This document shows, piece after piece, positions 1 through 13,371 of a stretch of DNA of 64,000 nucleotides. The notes under the pieces are model-generated. The model saw only the letters and a list, made by a program, of their open reading frames with translations. It had not been told where the DNA came from and did no database searches. The position numbers and the translations under genes are program-made. Source of the DNA: Eutypa lata (taxonomy: Eukaryota > Ascomycota > Sordariomycetes > Xylariales > Diatrypaceae); the NCBI GenBank assembly GCA_022661535.1, contig JAKULF010000020.1, positions 310,001 through 374,000 of the forward strand. Reading direction: 5' to 3'. Within the stretch, counting starts at the first letter, position 1. Each line of letters starts with the position of its first letter.

Positions 1-398
1 CCTACATTCTTGCCTCTTGAGTACCTACTAGGTAACAATATTACTCCGTGCTGTTCGTCTGTTCGTATTCTTAAGTTCTGGCGCCTGCCTCATCATCAGC
101 CACAGCCACAATCTGGTGCACCCCACGAGATTCACATTACGTACCTCCATTTCTAGATGTATGTACCCAGTGTTATTTTGATGTACCACCTCAGGTACTT
201 GGGCGATAAGAGAACCCCACCAGTCCTTATCGATACAAGGTCCACTTAAAAAGTTCAGCGTTTGGTTTGGTTTTGGAAAGCCAGTCGCATCGCGGCCGTT
301 GGTTAATCCCGTAGTAATAAATTTAGTACCTATTCATCTTCACGACCTACCCAACTCCAAGCCTTCGACCGAAAGAGAGAAAGGACATTCAAAACGAA
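1..398. other. Upstream flank of BRX1
   Basis: No coding frame is supported here. The last 60 bases before the BRX1 start are a purine-rich leader with an A-rich start context (AACGAAATG). Nothing else stands out. Confidence 0.5.
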
Positions 399-1914
399 AT
401 GTCCGTTTACAAATCGCTGTCGAAGAGCGCCAGCAGCAGTGGTGGGCAAAGCCAAAACGAAGCCCCCGCGGCCAACGGCGCTCGCAAGAACAAGCAGAGA
501 GTCTTGATACTGTCCACGAGAGGTGTTACGTATAGACATCGACATCTGATCAATGACCTCGCCGCCCTGCTTCCGGTACGTGTCATAAGACTACTAACTA
601 GCATTACGAGGTTTATCTGATAATACCTAGTAGACAGACATTAAACAAATCACTAATTCTCTGTATAACAATATAGCACGGAAAACGCGATGCCAAATTC
701 GATTCGAAATCCAAGCTGTACCAGCTCAACGAGCTCGCCGAATTGTATAACTGCAACAACGTGCTGTTTTTCGAGGCGTAAGGAGAACCACATTTCTGGG
801 CTATTTTTCTGAGGAAGTGAAGTGGAAGAAGGAAAGGGCTTTTCTGTCTGTAGCTAACACGATTGGGTTATCACAGGCGCAAAGGTCAGGACTTGTATAT
901 GTGGTTAAGCAAGGTTCCCAATGGTAGGTGAAAGCGAAAAACGACTCCCTCTCTGGCGCGCACCGGAAAGAGAGTGAGTGGGCGAGTAATATGCTAACCT
1001 TGGGAAATTATAGGACCGACTCTCAAACTGCACGTCCAGAATAGTATGTAACACCTCCCTTTACATCACCACACCACGCCACGCCACGCCACAATCGATG
1101 AGAAGAAGACTGCTATATTTCTTTCTCTCTCTCTCGTTCTACTCTATACCCCATGAGGCTAACTAACCCTTGCCATTTCGTACAGTGCACACGATGTCCG
1201 AGCTCAACTTCTCCGGCAACTGCCTGAAGGGGTCGCGGCCCATCCTCTCCTTCGACGCCGCCTTCGACGCGCAGCCGCACCTGCAGCTGGTCAAGGAACT
1301 GTTCCTGCACGTGTTCGGCGTCCCGCAGGGCGCGCGCAAGTCCAAGCCCTTCGTCGACCACGTCATGGGCTTCACCGTCGCCGACGGCCGCATCTGGGTC
1401 CGCAACTACCAGATCAACGAGGCGGAGCCGGGGAAGACGGGAGAGGTAGAGGTGGATGAGGCTGCTGATAAGGGGGGTAAGAAGAAGGATGGGAGTAGGA
1501 ATAATAAGGATCTCGATATCAATCTTATTGAGATCGGTCCGCGGTTTGTGCTCACACCTAGTAAGTTTTTTTTTCTTCCCTACCTCGATCTATCTATCTG
1601 CTTTTCTTAATTTGGGGGGGGGGTTGTTGCTTGCTTTAAAATAAAAAAAACCTCTTAACTAACACTTCAATTCTCAACGCAAAGTCGTCATCCTCGAGGG
1701 TTCCTTCGGCGGCCCCGTCATCTACGAGAACAGGGAGTTCGTCAGCCCCAACCAGGTCCGGTCCGACCTGCGGAGACGCCAGGCCGGCAGGCACAACGCC
1801 CGCACCGAGCAGTACGTAGAGAGGCTCGCCAAGAGGGGCGATCTCGGCCTGCGGACGAGCGGTGGCAAGCGTGTCGCGCCCGATGCGCTGGATTCTAGGG
1901 AGCTGTTTGCTTAG
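399..1914 (+). CDS. brx1: Ribosome biogenesis protein BRX1 (Brix domain)
   Basis: BRX1 is a nucleolar factor needed for maturation of the large ribosomal subunit (27S pre-rRNA processing). Six exons were read from splice signals: 399-575, 677-777, 877-923, 1014-1043, 1186-1560 and 1685-1914. Together they give 960 nt and 319 residues, the usual size for fungal BRX1. The N-terminal tail (about residues 1-26) is Ser/Ala/basic. The Brix core starts near VLILSTRGVTYRHRHL and continues through FFEARKGQDLYMWLSK, HTMSELNFSGNCLKGSRP and VILEGSFGGPVIYENREF. The stretch around 1430-1500 encodes a charged Glu/Lys/Asp insertion between core strands. The start at 399 is preceded by AACGAA and gives the expected N terminus. 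The tail EQYVERLAKRGDLGLR is typical of the family. Two of the inner exons are only 47 and 30 nt long. No defects were seen, so the identification is firm. Confidence 0.96.
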
Positions 1915-3728
1915 ATTTTTTTTTTCAAAATGCTTTTTTTTTTTATTAATTCCCAGTGATCTGGCAATGCTGCCCTCTCTATCTGCTGGCGGCATTTTTT
2001 GGCGTTGTCTGATGGGTGTGTACGGTACATACATAAAAGAACTTTGATATCCTTCTATCTGGTTAGGAGGCCTGCTAGCTAATACCTACTGCCTATTAAG
2101 GTCTATAAATGGGCCTTCTGAGTTTATGGCTTGGTGATCTATCCATCAGTAGTGATTGTTCGTTACATGGTAAATTTATGTGAAGCACCCAGCCCGTGGT
2201 TGCATTGACTATTTAGTGAAAAGATGGTCCTCCTTCCTGTCCCTATATATGCCAACATCGGTATGGCTCCTACACCATCTATTCTGTCCTACATGAGACT
2301 GGTTTCTTGGCGTTTGCTACTGAACTGCATCTATTATAATGGAGATCCCAAGTCTTTTTTCTTCTTCTAATAAACAAAATAGGCAAGTGGCTACGTGTGT
2401 TAGCTAGTAGCGGTCGTTGTCGCTCTTGTATATGACCCCTGGAGACTCTAGTCCACCGAACGAGGGAGCTTGGTTGGTGTCACGGCAGGTGCCTGACAGG
2501 TTGTCTGTACAATAGGAAGATATATCACCTTAGAGATAAGCATGGATGCCTTAGAGCTGATGCCATGTTGGATGCTGTAGGGTATCTATACAATCTATAC
2601 CTACTATAAGTATATTCTTTGGCCATTTGATCCCTCGCAGCTGGATCCCTTCCTTTCTCCAAACTGATATTCTACCATGCAAACAAACACAGAACAGTCA
2701 ATTTGGTGCATTACCATGTACATCTTATTAACAACTACCTACAATGAAGCACCACATTGTCACTTTATCAGCCTCCAAGATGACTGGCCCAGACCCAAGG
2801 TAAGTAGCATGCGACAAGGCCCTTGCCGCAAGGGTGGCTGCAGAGGTAACTACTAGGATGGACGGATTCCTCAGGAATCAGCTATGGTGGTTGCGCTTGC
2901 TCGCTATTCTTGATATATGCGACATGTATAGGGGGGCTGCCGTTTCCTCCTCTTTCATAATATCTAGCGACTAGGATTGTTCATATCCCTAAGTAGTGTA
3001 CAGAAGTGCACATACCATCTCTCCTCCATGCTTCGTCACAATAGTCGTCATGCTCACTATGGCCGGAGTCCTTTTCCTATGAGTGGCACGGCATTGCCCT
3101 TCATGTAGTCATCGTTGGGTAACATATGGTCTCTCAGGAGCTATATATTGTTCGAAATGGGCGCTACGGAAGGTTGCTCAGGGGGAGGCTATATCATTCA
3201 TCACCAACTCCGATAAGTGCTTATCGCGCACGGACCATCCCGGTAAGATCCAGACCCCTTTTGTGGCGCTGCAGGGCCGGAATTAGTTCGGGCACTAATT
3301 CTTCCAGATCCGACGTCACGTCATAGCAAGGGGGGCTCGGGCCTCGCTGAGATAAGTAGATCAAGGGTCGCGTGCCTTTCAGTCAAACCGCGTCTGTTCT
3401 AAACTACCTTTTAGTTCTCCTTTACACAAGCAAAGGCAACATCATGGCGCAACAACAACGCAGCGGTTCTTCCATCGTCATGGCAGCCCGCTCGTCGGAG
3501 CAGACCATGCTACCGTGCTGCACGGCTCGCACTTTTACTTATAGCCCCAACGGAGGGGTGGTTGAGGAGTGAGTTCCGGGATTCGACGCTCCCCCCCCCG
3601 GGTGCTGCTGGGTGGCTGGCCAGGTTGAGAATTCCTGTGCGAGCTAAACGGCATTGCGTTGGTGGAGGAGTCAGACCTTTCTCTCTTGCGGTTTGAGGAA
3701 GGAGGACACATACCTATCGTGGTGTCAT
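1915..3728. other. Gene-free intergenic stretch
   Basis: This holds the 3' flank of BRX1 and about 1.8 kb without a supportable gene. Short open frames near 3083-3572 lack splice support and recognisable domains. From about 3050 onward the base composition looks more GC-balanced than the AT-leaning DNA just before it, and it runs into the LTR-like segment that follows. Confidence 0.5.
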
Positions 3729-3999
3729 TGTTGGGTGACAACATTCACTAGACCGGACCAGTCTAGGTTGGATAGAACTGGGTTGTTAGTGAACGTTAAA
3801 GGGCTTTTCTGCAAGACTCGGAGATACGCATCGTCTTGGGTCTCACGCAGTGAACTAACTAGGTGTGCGTGTGATCTGCATGCCAAAGGTTGGTCAGGGG
3901 AACACTGCAAAAGACCAACCCGAGCCAGTGAAAGGGGAGTTGAACACTCTTGCACAAGGCTGTCTAAAGGGATAAGGGCTCGCCCGCGTATTGACAACA
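3729..3999. mobile_element. Possible solo LTR or worn retrotransposon end
   Basis: A segment of about 271 bp begins TGTTGGGTGACAAC and ends TTGACAACA. It therefore has TGTTG...CAACA terminal inverted ends, as in many Ty1/copia and Ty3 LTRs. A purine-rich run (GAGGAAGGAGGAC) lies about 30 bases before it and could be a polypurine tract. No second copy is in the window, no reverse transcriptase is recognisable upstream, and the 5-base flanks (GTCAT and ACTAG) are not a target-site duplication. The call rests only on the termini and is weak. Confidence 0.25.
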
Positions 4000-4716
4000 A
4001 CTAGCTCAACTGGGCTAGCAAGCAATATCAAAGGACTGTTGTAATCAGCCAGCGGTTCCTTCTTCCCCGGCAGACAACGAGGGGCGTGTGACAACTTCAG
4101 CGGTACACGGTGCTAGCTGTATACGGGGTCAGCTGTATACGTACGCCTTCATTGTATGTCTTCATTGGGCCTTAGCTCGAAAAGATCAGGGGATTGAATT
4201 GAAGTTCCTGCAAGCACTAGTCTTGTCAGGGCAATTCACTTTTGTCACGCAGGCCTAGGAATACTTGCCTTTTTTCAAAACCACAGCCAGTTCCTTTCAC
4301 TTCCTCCAAACCAGGCGAGGGGTTCGAATAAACAAACACCACAGAACCTACCTTCTCATAACAGGCACCCTTCCATCTACTCCCTTGCACCCTCATCACC
4401 ACCTCACCTTACAACTTGTTCTAGTTCATTTGCCATTTGGTCTCAAATCACTCCATCAAAGCAATTTTCAATCTGCAAGATTTGGTCCTGGTCCTTTTTA
4501 AGTACGGCATCTCCTTCTACGCGTGGTTTTCTACGTGTCAAAACACCTTGAGGACCAAGTCGAAGCCTTTTCATCTGGAATTGTTGTCAACAAACCAATT
4601 GTGGTAATCAGTGGAACGAACAACAAGAAATCGACGTGTTGATCATTCTATATCCGACGATAGTATCATCATAACCCTCTTGTCACTATCTGTCACCATT
4701 CTTTTCTCACAACACA
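4000..4716. other. Upstream region and probable 5' leader of the F-box gene
   Basis: No gene is supported. A near-duplicate AGCTGTATACG occurs twice around 4117-4140. The last 450 bases are rich in CA and CT, as is common in fungal 5' leaders, and end in CACAACACAATGG at the F-box start codon. Confidence 0.45.
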
Positions 4717-6099
4717 ATGGCTTCATCTATTTCCAACACCTCCACCCATCCCCGAGGTATTGCTTACCTCGAGTCTCTACCTGTAGAAATGATTCATGAG
4801 ATCATGAAGCAGATGGGACCGAGTGAACTTACGAGGTTTATCTTACTCAGCAAGACGCTTTTATGCACCTTCGAGGCTCACCAGACGAGTATCATGTGTC
4901 AAGTGTTGCAAAAGCAGCCAGAGATCGGGATTATGCTCACGATGTACACCATGCACAAGCGAGACCTCGTCCCGGGACAGATGCTCTTCCCCCGATCCGT
5001 CAAGCTCGACCCCAGGGCCAACGGTGCCAACTACCCCTACGATCGCTCCATGGTGATCCACCTGTTCACAGCGAACGTGCCGGACAACTGGCCCGTCGTT
5101 ACCGGCAAGTTCCTCCTTCAGACATGCGACTTGGTCCGTCTGTGGAACCTGTTCAAGGTGGTCGACTGGTGGGTCGAGCTCTACCCCACGCTCCGCTGGC
5201 GAGACGAGCCCGAGAACCGCCGGTGCCTCCGCCCGCACGAGGAGGTCCGTCTCCGGAAGGCGGTCGCCCGCTGGTGGCTGTATGCTCACCACTTCCATGG
5301 ATCCACTCACCGCGATGTGTACCGCCCGCTCAAGTGGCGCGATGACCACAGGCTTCACCACATGCGCGTCATGTCCACCCGCGAGATCTGCGAGTTGGAG
5401 GACCTCTGGGCTCTTGTTTTCGAGATGGTTAGCAAGGATCTCTGCTCGTCCCCGGAGCGAATTCCCGTCGAGGTATGTAGCTACTTTTCATAATAATGAC
5501 TGTTATATATGGTCTTCTATATTTTTTCTTTTCTTTTTTTTCAAATTTTCTTTTTCAAAAAAAAATTTCATGCTAACTTGGGTTTAGGGAGGTCATACCG
5601 TCGAGCTTGTACCCTGGGGTGCCGACGATGGACGTCACGCTCGGATCGTGAACACCTACCTGAAGGTAAACAAGCTCTCATCTCAGTATTCTTTTTTAAC
5701 TATACAATATATATACTAATACTAGACTACGAATCCTAGTTTGATCCTCAGGAGCTCAAAGGGTTTTTTGACGGGGTTTACCCACCCAAGAAGTGGGACA
5801 TCATCCGCACGGCCCGAGCCACCACGCGTGAGTTCAACCTCGACAGCGAGAGCATGTCGTACGCGATCACGACCGTTCTGGAGGAACGCATAATGGCCAT
5901 GCCTAAGGGGATTACGGCCATCCCTCGCAGCGGCATTGTCGACGAGGACCGCGACGTAATCGAGGTGAAGGACCCCTGGAACAGCGATGCCTCGCCGAAT
6001 GGGATGCACCCGCTCACTCGGGACCAAATCCGCGCCTACCCCCGCGAGCCCGATAAGCGTCTTCCTAATGGTGATGATGGGAGCGACGAGCCCTACTAG
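4717..6099 (+). CDS. F-box domain protein
   Basis: This is a putative substrate-recognition subunit of an SCF (Skp1-Cullin-F-box) ubiquitin ligase. The target is unknown. Three exons (4717-5472, 5588-5665, 5752-6099) keep phase 0 throughout and give 393 residues. The F-box lies near residues 14-55 and begins GIAYLESLPVEMIHEIMKQM, with the usual Leu-Pro-x-Glu pattern. The rest resembles no repeat class I can name. It is rich in Trp and Arg (WWVELYPTLRWRDEPE, KAVARWWLYAHHFHG), a pattern seen in many lineage-specific fungal F-box proteins. The C-terminal exon is charged and ends in a short acidic tail. The start has a good context (CACAATGG). The F-box identity is likely; any function beyond it is unknown. 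Confidence 0.85.
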
Positions 6100-8438
6100 A
6101 AGCGTGGCCGTCGTTATTACTTTGGTCAACCAGATAGATGGGATCTCCTCTTTGGCCGCCAGCGCCGTGGATCAACAATGTTCAACACCATCCGCCGTCG
6201 CCCTTGGCGCTTCTAGGTCTCCGGAATCCTCAGTTCTGTATTCCTGGCCTTTTCTCACCTTGACATCATTATCTGTGGTCGTTTTTTTCTTCTGACGGGT
6301 GGGTTGGCTTGGCTGGGGGAAATTCATTAAAGCACGTCTTCACTCACATCTTGCCGACATTGTCAATAAGGCTTGCTTTAGAGAAGGGGTCGTCTGAGGT
6401 TTCGAGTTTTTTACGATTGCTTCATTGGCGGAAATTCCTTGGCCTTGCAGATACTTTTCTGTAACGCAACTTGGTGCTACGGAAACAGGCCTTCACGATA
6501 TACATGCATACTTCTTGTGGCATGCTCTTGCTCCCAAGACACCAAGGATTTCATGTTGGAACCGCTGTGTGGGAATCTCGAGGCCGACTATCCCATTCCA
6601 TCCCGTTCTAACTTTGTTGTTTCAAGTCAGGACTCCTCCACTCAGGTGGAAGTTGGGAGTGTCTGATACACATATTGATAACCTTTGCTCAAATGGCTTA
6701 TGAGGACAGCTTTCCTGTCCGAAACATTTTCTTTCTCCGGGCTTTCGCTTATTTTCACAATCAGGACATACTCTCCAGTTCCTGTTAGCAGACTATCCGT
6801 GTCTATCTCTGGTGGACAATTTGTCCGAAGTGGTTAGTCGGTCGGTTGCTGGGCTGGTTGCTCGGCCTTTGATTTCTATCTCGACTTTCGCCTGGCTCTT
6901 CAGGACACTCCTCAGCAGGGTATACGGACGGACGTAAGATTTTCCTTCATTATAGCTGGGCATCATTAGTTTAGTTATAGATACATTCATTAGGTCCGGC
7001 AATCAACTAGTTTTTAACATCTTCATGATCGTGATGAATGTATCCCTAGCTAGCACTCGATTTGACTTGCCATGTCACATCCCTTTCTCTGAAGTGAAGA
7101 CCTTGAGATGTATTTTGAATCTAGTGCCTTTGAGACTACTCTAAGTTTATTCCTAGATTAAAAGTCGCCCACAAGCCGGTGGTATGTAGAAATACTGGAA
7201 GCCATCAGCGTAACTCTGTAGGTGGTGAGGCTTGAATAACCTCGACATCAGAGAGGCCATGAAGAAGCCTGTGTCAGTCAAGACACCACACACTTATGCA
7301 GAACTATAATGAGTAACTTGTGTTAAGTGTCAAGTTATTTTCTGCTAAATTATACAGCCAAGATTATCGTCCTCAATACCGATAGACCCTATACTGAAAG
7401 CAGATATTAAGATTCAAAGTTAGGTTTGGGAAGTGGTGGCTCCAATTACATAGGGGGACCGGTGTTATGTGGGTCCGACAAGCCGCGCTTCTTTATTAGT
7501 TAAAACCACCTTCTTTATCGTACAAGACCATTTTATTTACCCCTGCGCGTCCCGTTACCATCATCACCACCTTTTATTAGTATCATCGAGAGAAACCAAC
7601 CACCCCCTTTGCGCCGCGACGACTTTTAGAGGGCGTGTTCTAATTCTGAAACCCATTTTATACCCAAGGCAAGTTTGTTTTTATCGGTTAATCCGGAACC
7701 TTAGTGTTGTTGTGCATGCGTCGACACTAAATCGATCATCAACCTTGGCAAATTCTCTGTATTTGGTCCTACATCCACCACCATTGGGCAGTTCCCGTGT
7801 AAGAGAGGAGAGAGGCCGGGTATGTTCACCAACACCCACATACATGATATGCTTCCGTTGTCATACTCCAATCATACACTTCTGTTCAACGGAGATTTAT
7901 ATATAAGTAACGGCTCTTCATGGGAGTTGCTGTCTAATCGATGGTCTGTCTACATGAGAGGAACATAAGGAGCCTAGTTGAGGAATCCATTCATAGTCTA
8001 CATGTCGCTGCAACGGTTCCTACCTTGCAAGTACCTAGTCCCTTGTTGATTATACATTCACTTTACATGGCATCTTCAATTCATATGAACTTGGCTAATA
8101 AGTAGCAGCATGCTTGACTACTCGCGCGACTTCTCAGTATTATGAGTTCTTGATGATCAAGACATGCAAGTCGTCGATACTGCGGAGATACTGAGACCCA
8201 GCTTATAGCATATCACTTCCGATCTTGTATAGGTCGCTTGCAGTTACTGGGGCGAGACATTACAGACCCTTACTTCATCATTTTACTATCTTAGGGTTTT
8301 CATCACAGGGTGTCCCTAAGGAGGGTAGCAAAGCAAGGCAGGAAAGAAGAAGTCCTGATAAAGCCGTCCAAACACGGCTTAGGCGTACCTTCCATGAGAC
8401 TCTATTTCTATTAAATACTTTGCAAGTAGCCAGCAAAC
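6100..8438. other. Gene-free intergenic stretch
   Basis: This contains the 3' flank of the F-box gene and the upstream region of the histone deacetylase gene. Open frames at about 6425-6703 and 7469-7906 have no start context, splice structure or recognisable domain. I see no transposon or RNA gene. Confidence 0.5.
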
Positions 8439-11165
8439 ATGGAAAGCGAGGATCATTCGATGGTGGATGCGCCTAATGGGGTAACACAATCGCACACAAT
8501 GGACCAGACAGAGGACAGCAATCAAGCATCCAAAGAAGATACCGACATGAATGTCGAAGAAACTGAGAAGGGAAAGGAATGGATGGAACTCATATCGGTG
8601 AAACGAAGAGGTCTCCTTCCTACCGGAGTGTGCTATGATGACCGGATGAAGCTGCATGCCAACGCCGACTTTGGCCCAATCCCGCACCATCCCGAGGACC
8701 CGAGAAGAGTCGAGGAGATCATGAAGACGTTCAAGAAAGCAGGTCTCGTGTTCACCGGTTCCGACACCGAGCTCCTCGACATCCTCCGCCTCACCCCCAT
8801 CAGATACATGTGGAGGATCGCCGCGCGGGACGCCACCAAGCAGGAGATCTGCACCGTGCACACCGCCAGCCACTACGACTGGGTCCAGGAGCTCTCAGAT
8901 ATGTCAACTAATCAATTGCGCAAACTGAGCGCCAAGCTGGACCAGGGTAGGGCCTCGCTCTACGTCGGTGCTATGTCTTATGAAGCAGCACTACTCTCAG
9001 CGGGCGGCGCCATAGAGACCTGCAAGGCCGTGGCGTCGGGCCAGCTCAAGAACGCCTTCGCCATCATCCGACCTCCGGGGCACCACGCCGAGTACGACTC
9101 CCCGATGGGGTTCTGCCTCTTCAACAACGTCCCCATCGCGGCCAAGGTCTGCCAGCTCGAGTACCCGACGGCGTGCCGCAAGATCCTCATCCTCGACTGG
9201 GACGTGCACCACGGCAACGGCGTGCAGAACATGTTCTACCAGGACCCCAACGTCCTCTACATCTCCCTGCACGTGTACGCCAACGGCGACTTCTACCCGG
9301 GGAAGCCCGACAACCCGATGCTGCCGGACGGCGACCTCGACAAGGTCGGCGAGGGCCTCGGCAAGGGCCGCAACGTCAACATCGGCTGGCCGGCCCAGGG
9401 CATGGGCGACGGCGAGTACCTCGCGGCCTTCCAGAAGATCGTCATGCCGATCGCGCACGAGTTCAACCCGAACCTGGTCATCATCTCGGCCGGGTTCGAC
9501 GCCGCCGACGGCGACGAGCTCGGCGGCTGCTTCGTCACCCCGCCCTGCTACGCCCACATGACCCACATGCTGATGTCGCTGGCGGGCGGCAAGCTCGCCG
9601 TCTGCCTCGAGGGCGGCTACAACCTCAAGGCGATCTCGCAGTCCGCCCTCGCCGTCGCGCGCACGCTGATGGGCGAGCCCCCGCCCCACATGGAGATGGG
9701 CATCCCGCCCCTCAGCAAGGAGGCCGCCAAGGTCCTCGCCCGGGTCCAGGCCACCCAGGCCCCCTACTGGGAGTGCATGCGCCCCGGCGTCATCGACATC
9801 CAGGAGTACGGCGACAGCGCCACGCGCCTGCACGACGTCATCCGCGGGTACCAGCGCCAGGTGCTGTCGCAGAAGTACAGCATGGTGCCCCTGTTCATAC
9901 AGCGGGAGGCCCTGTTCAAGTCGTTCGAGAACCAGGTGCTCATCACCCCTGGCATTCAGTCCAAGAGGAAGGTGTTGTTTATCATACACGATCCGTAAGT
10001 CCAACTTTTTCGGCTTTTACTTAAGTTCGGTAGCTGACTGACTACTACTACTACCTGCTTGCTTGCTTTGCTACTCTTATTTATTGCTCGTGTGCCAGTT
10101 TGCTTTTTGTTTAAGTAAGTACTTAATCGGTTTACTAATGTCGTGGGTTGGAATCCACCTAGGCCCGAACTGCATGCCATGCCGAACCTCGTCGATAATA
10201 CCGTTGATCCTCACAATGCATTTGCGGTATGTATGCCCTTTCGTTCGTCCTAGTATCGTTTTATTTCATAGATACCTACCTAGTCGGTCATCGGATCTCA
10301 GTACTTAACTGACTAACTAACGAACGAATGAACTAACGATGCTGACACTTTTTTTTTTTTTTTTTAAACACAACAGCTCGACGGCGTGACGAACTACGTA
10401 GACTGGGCGAGCAAGAACGGATTCGGCGTCATCGACGCGAACGTGCCCCTGTACATCACGCACCCGGAGGACATCGAGCCCTTCACGCCCCGCGCCGACG
10501 AGAAGACCCTGCAGAACCAGGTCCGCGAGCTCGTCTGCTACATCTGGGACAACTACCTCCAGCTCTACGACGTCGAGGACCTGTTCCTCCTGGGCGTCGG
10601 TAATGCCTACCTGGGGGTCAAGGTCCTTTTGACGAATCGAGGTATGTTGTTGTTGTTGTTTTTGTTTTTGTGGTTATGTTTTTAATGTTGTTGTTTTTCT
10701 GGTGGGACCAAGTACCCTTCTCATACACCTATCACGTTTCTTCTCTCTCTCTCTCTCTCATTTATTTATCTCATATATATACACGCATCAATCAAGCCAA
10801 CCTTACTAACCCCGTCCCCCACCATCCCTTCACCCCACAATACAGACTGCAAGGACCGCATATCGGGCGTAGTGAACTTCGTGACGGGCAACCTCCGGCC
10901 CGTCAAGTCGGAGACGGACCCGGACCTGTCGGCCTGGTACAAGCACAACTCCCTCGTGTTCGTGACGGCCAACCACGCCTGCTGGAGCGACCCAGACCTA
11001 GTCAAGAAGGTGAATAAGAGGCGCTTCGGCCGCGTCAAGCCCTCCCCGCAGGCCGGGCTCGGCCGCATGATGGACGAGCACGCTGCCGAGGTCAGAGAGT
11101 GGATTGGGGAGAGGCTAAGGAGCAGCGATGAGGAGGGTGGGGATACTACTGAGGATGATAAGTAG
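8439..11165 (+). CDS. hda1: Class II histone deacetylase, HDA1/Clr3 type, with Arb2-like C-terminal domain
   Basis: This is a zinc-dependent lysine deacetylase that removes acetyl groups from histone tails and promotes silencing, homologous to yeast Hda1 and fission yeast Clr3. Four exons (8439-9994, 10163-10226, 10377-10641, 10846-11165) give 734 residues, a normal length. The catalytic domain spans about residues 60-450. It shows RPPGHHAEYDSPMGFCLFNN with the paired His at 215-216, then LDWDVHHGNG with zinc ligands Asp255 and His257, then GFDAADGDELGG with zinc ligand Asp354, and LEGGYNL. All catalytic residues are intact. Exons 2-4 encode the Arb2-like domain (YVDWASKNGFGVIDANVP, YLQLYDVEDLFLLGVG, FVTGNLRPVK) typical of this subclass. 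Exon 1 is strikingly GC-rich at third positions compared with its flanks. The acidic tail ends EEGGDTTEDDK. Confidence 0.97.
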
Positions 11166-13371
11166 GTGCCTGCGGTTGTTATGGGAGGAGTATAGAGGGG
11201 TGGTGAGGGGTGGTGACGCATGTGAGGCAGGCATGCAGGCAGGTAGAGGAGAATGCATAGTGTAGTGGGTGTGTATGTGCGTCTGTCTAGCACCACTATT
11301 GCCGCTACGAAACAGGTAGCTAGCCAGGTGGCTAGGTTGCTCGGACTTAAAGGGTACTCTTGTTAGGTTAAGGATTCGTATTGTCTTTTATCCAATCCAG
11401 ATATTAGGTACCCATAGGAGGTACGTACCCGCTTGGGTAGTAATCATGGATTAGAATCAACTGTTGTTTTTCAGACGTTCATGCATACATACATGTAGCT
11501 TGGTCCTGTTAGTACTAAGAACAATAGGCGGGTGCACTTAATATGCCATGATGTTCTACTTGCCAGGCACCCGTATACGTAGGTATACTTATCTATCTAG
11601 GTACGCTTAAGGTATGTTTGGGAGGGTAAGGTGCTCTTGTTTGTTTCCTGTCAAATAGATGCTTGTGTGCACTTTTCACATTCTCGTTTACCTCATGTTT
11701 GGTATTGTTCACTAACTAGAGCCATGAAGAAAGTATACATGAAAAGGGGAAGTAAAACAGCAAATAGAAGAATAACAGGAAGGATACAACATGCCTATTG
11801 CTGGATTAACTAGAGATGATACTCAATTTGAACAGTGATTTATACCTTACCTTGCATAACTCTTTTTTGGAAGTGATGGCATTGCTATATGTATTTTCCT
11901 AGCACGAGATCACAGTTACCTAGGTACATAACAACGTTACCCTTGCACTAGGTCTAACTTGTATATCTTCGTCTTAATTGACCATTTCCATGGGCATCGC
12001 TTGCAATTTGCTGGGTAATCTACACGGTTCGATTTTATTGAGCAACAACTGTGCGGCATACTCGGGAGGTCAAACTTCCCTCTTTGCCACCTGCAATTCC
12101 CAGTAATACCATCTTCTGCATCTTCTGCAAATCCTCGCGAGTGTTAGTATTAAGCCATTCTATGTTTAAGCCAAATTTTCTCTCCTGTGAACAACCTATA
12201 CTAACCCTCCCTTGGATAATCCCTATAATTAACTACCAGAATCTGTGAAACTCTATTTCTTAAATTATAGATATATGCCATTACTTCTTATATTGGTGAT
12301 TAGAATTTAGCTATGGTATAGTTCTTGCCCCTTATCGTCAGTGTCCATGTGACTTGTTCCTGTTGTTAATGTAGCTGATTGTGATATATTCTCGCTATGC
12401 AATTAAAACTTGAACAAGTTCTGGCAACTAGTCCAGAATGGTTGTACGAATACTCTTAGCACAAAGTTGTCAACGAATTAATCTGACATCATAGTATTAA
12501 TGCATCAGTACAGCAAGTCAACACCTACAAACTGATTTTTATTTTCACTGCTAAAAGTTTGACAGCCTCTCTGTACACTTCCCTAGTGTAGTGGTGTTGT
12601 AAAACTGAGTGGTCTGGAGTTAAAGCTCACCTTGCCTTGAAAAGGAAGAGTGGGATTAGAAGTCACCAAAGTTGGTCGACGCTCTTTCCTAAATAGAACC
12701 ATCTGTATTCAATTTTTTACCTTAACTGTGGATACCAATAATTTGAAGAATAATATTCTGTTCTTTATACGATAACATCTGACCCCCTATGCCTGCTATC
12801 TAGTTCTGATGATAATAGACAAGATACTTTGTAATGTCTTATCAAGCATGGGTGTACGTAGAAAGGATAGTGTTAGCAGTGTATTAATAGTCAGGGCCTA
12901 TATATCTATCTATCAGCAATAAGTAACTTTCATCCTGTTATGTAGTCACATTGAATACATTCTAGTGAATTCACACAGACAAACGCTGCATACTGTCAAA
13001 CCTGCAAAGGTCTGTTAGATAGGATGAAACAGTGGATTAATTGTTGCAGGATAGGTAGCTCTGTGCAAACTACATAGGCCCTGCATTCACTGGCTGTTGC
13101 CTACGTAGACGTACCGAATTACTGACACCGACAAACTCCCCACGAACTGAGTTTTTAGTCTTGACGGCCGTTCTGCACACCAAATTTCTAGTCTGGTATC
13201 GACGATGCCAACTTTTCTTATTTCCCAGATTTCCAGCCCAGACAACCTTCTTACGTATTGAGTTCTCGATACCGACATTATTGATTTCAACTCATTATTA
13301 CAATTGAATATATAGTATCTATTATATATATTCACACTCTGAATATCTTGTCTCATTCGACACTTGCAATC
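11166..13371. other. Gene-free intergenic stretch, AT-leaning
   Basis: About 2.2 kb without a supportable gene. The part from about 11.8 to 13.3 kb is AT-leaning, but nothing like as extreme as the block at 43-46 kb. I looked for tRNA A and B boxes here and found only a poor match near 12.59 kb. No repeats of note. Confidence 0.5.

Noticed and set aside
7469..7906. Open frame of 145 codons
   Set aside because: It starts with GTG, has no recognisable domain, and its His/Ser/Pro mix looks like translated intergenic DNA.
8997..10024. Long open frames in other frames across the histone deacetylase gene
   Set aside because: They are shadows caused by very GC-rich third positions in the real exon; they encode Arg/Pro/Val-biased nonsense.
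12575..12665. tRNA-like string with a partial A box (TAGTGTAGTGG)
   Set aside because: The presumed B box does not match the consensus and I could not fold a T arm or an acceptor stem.
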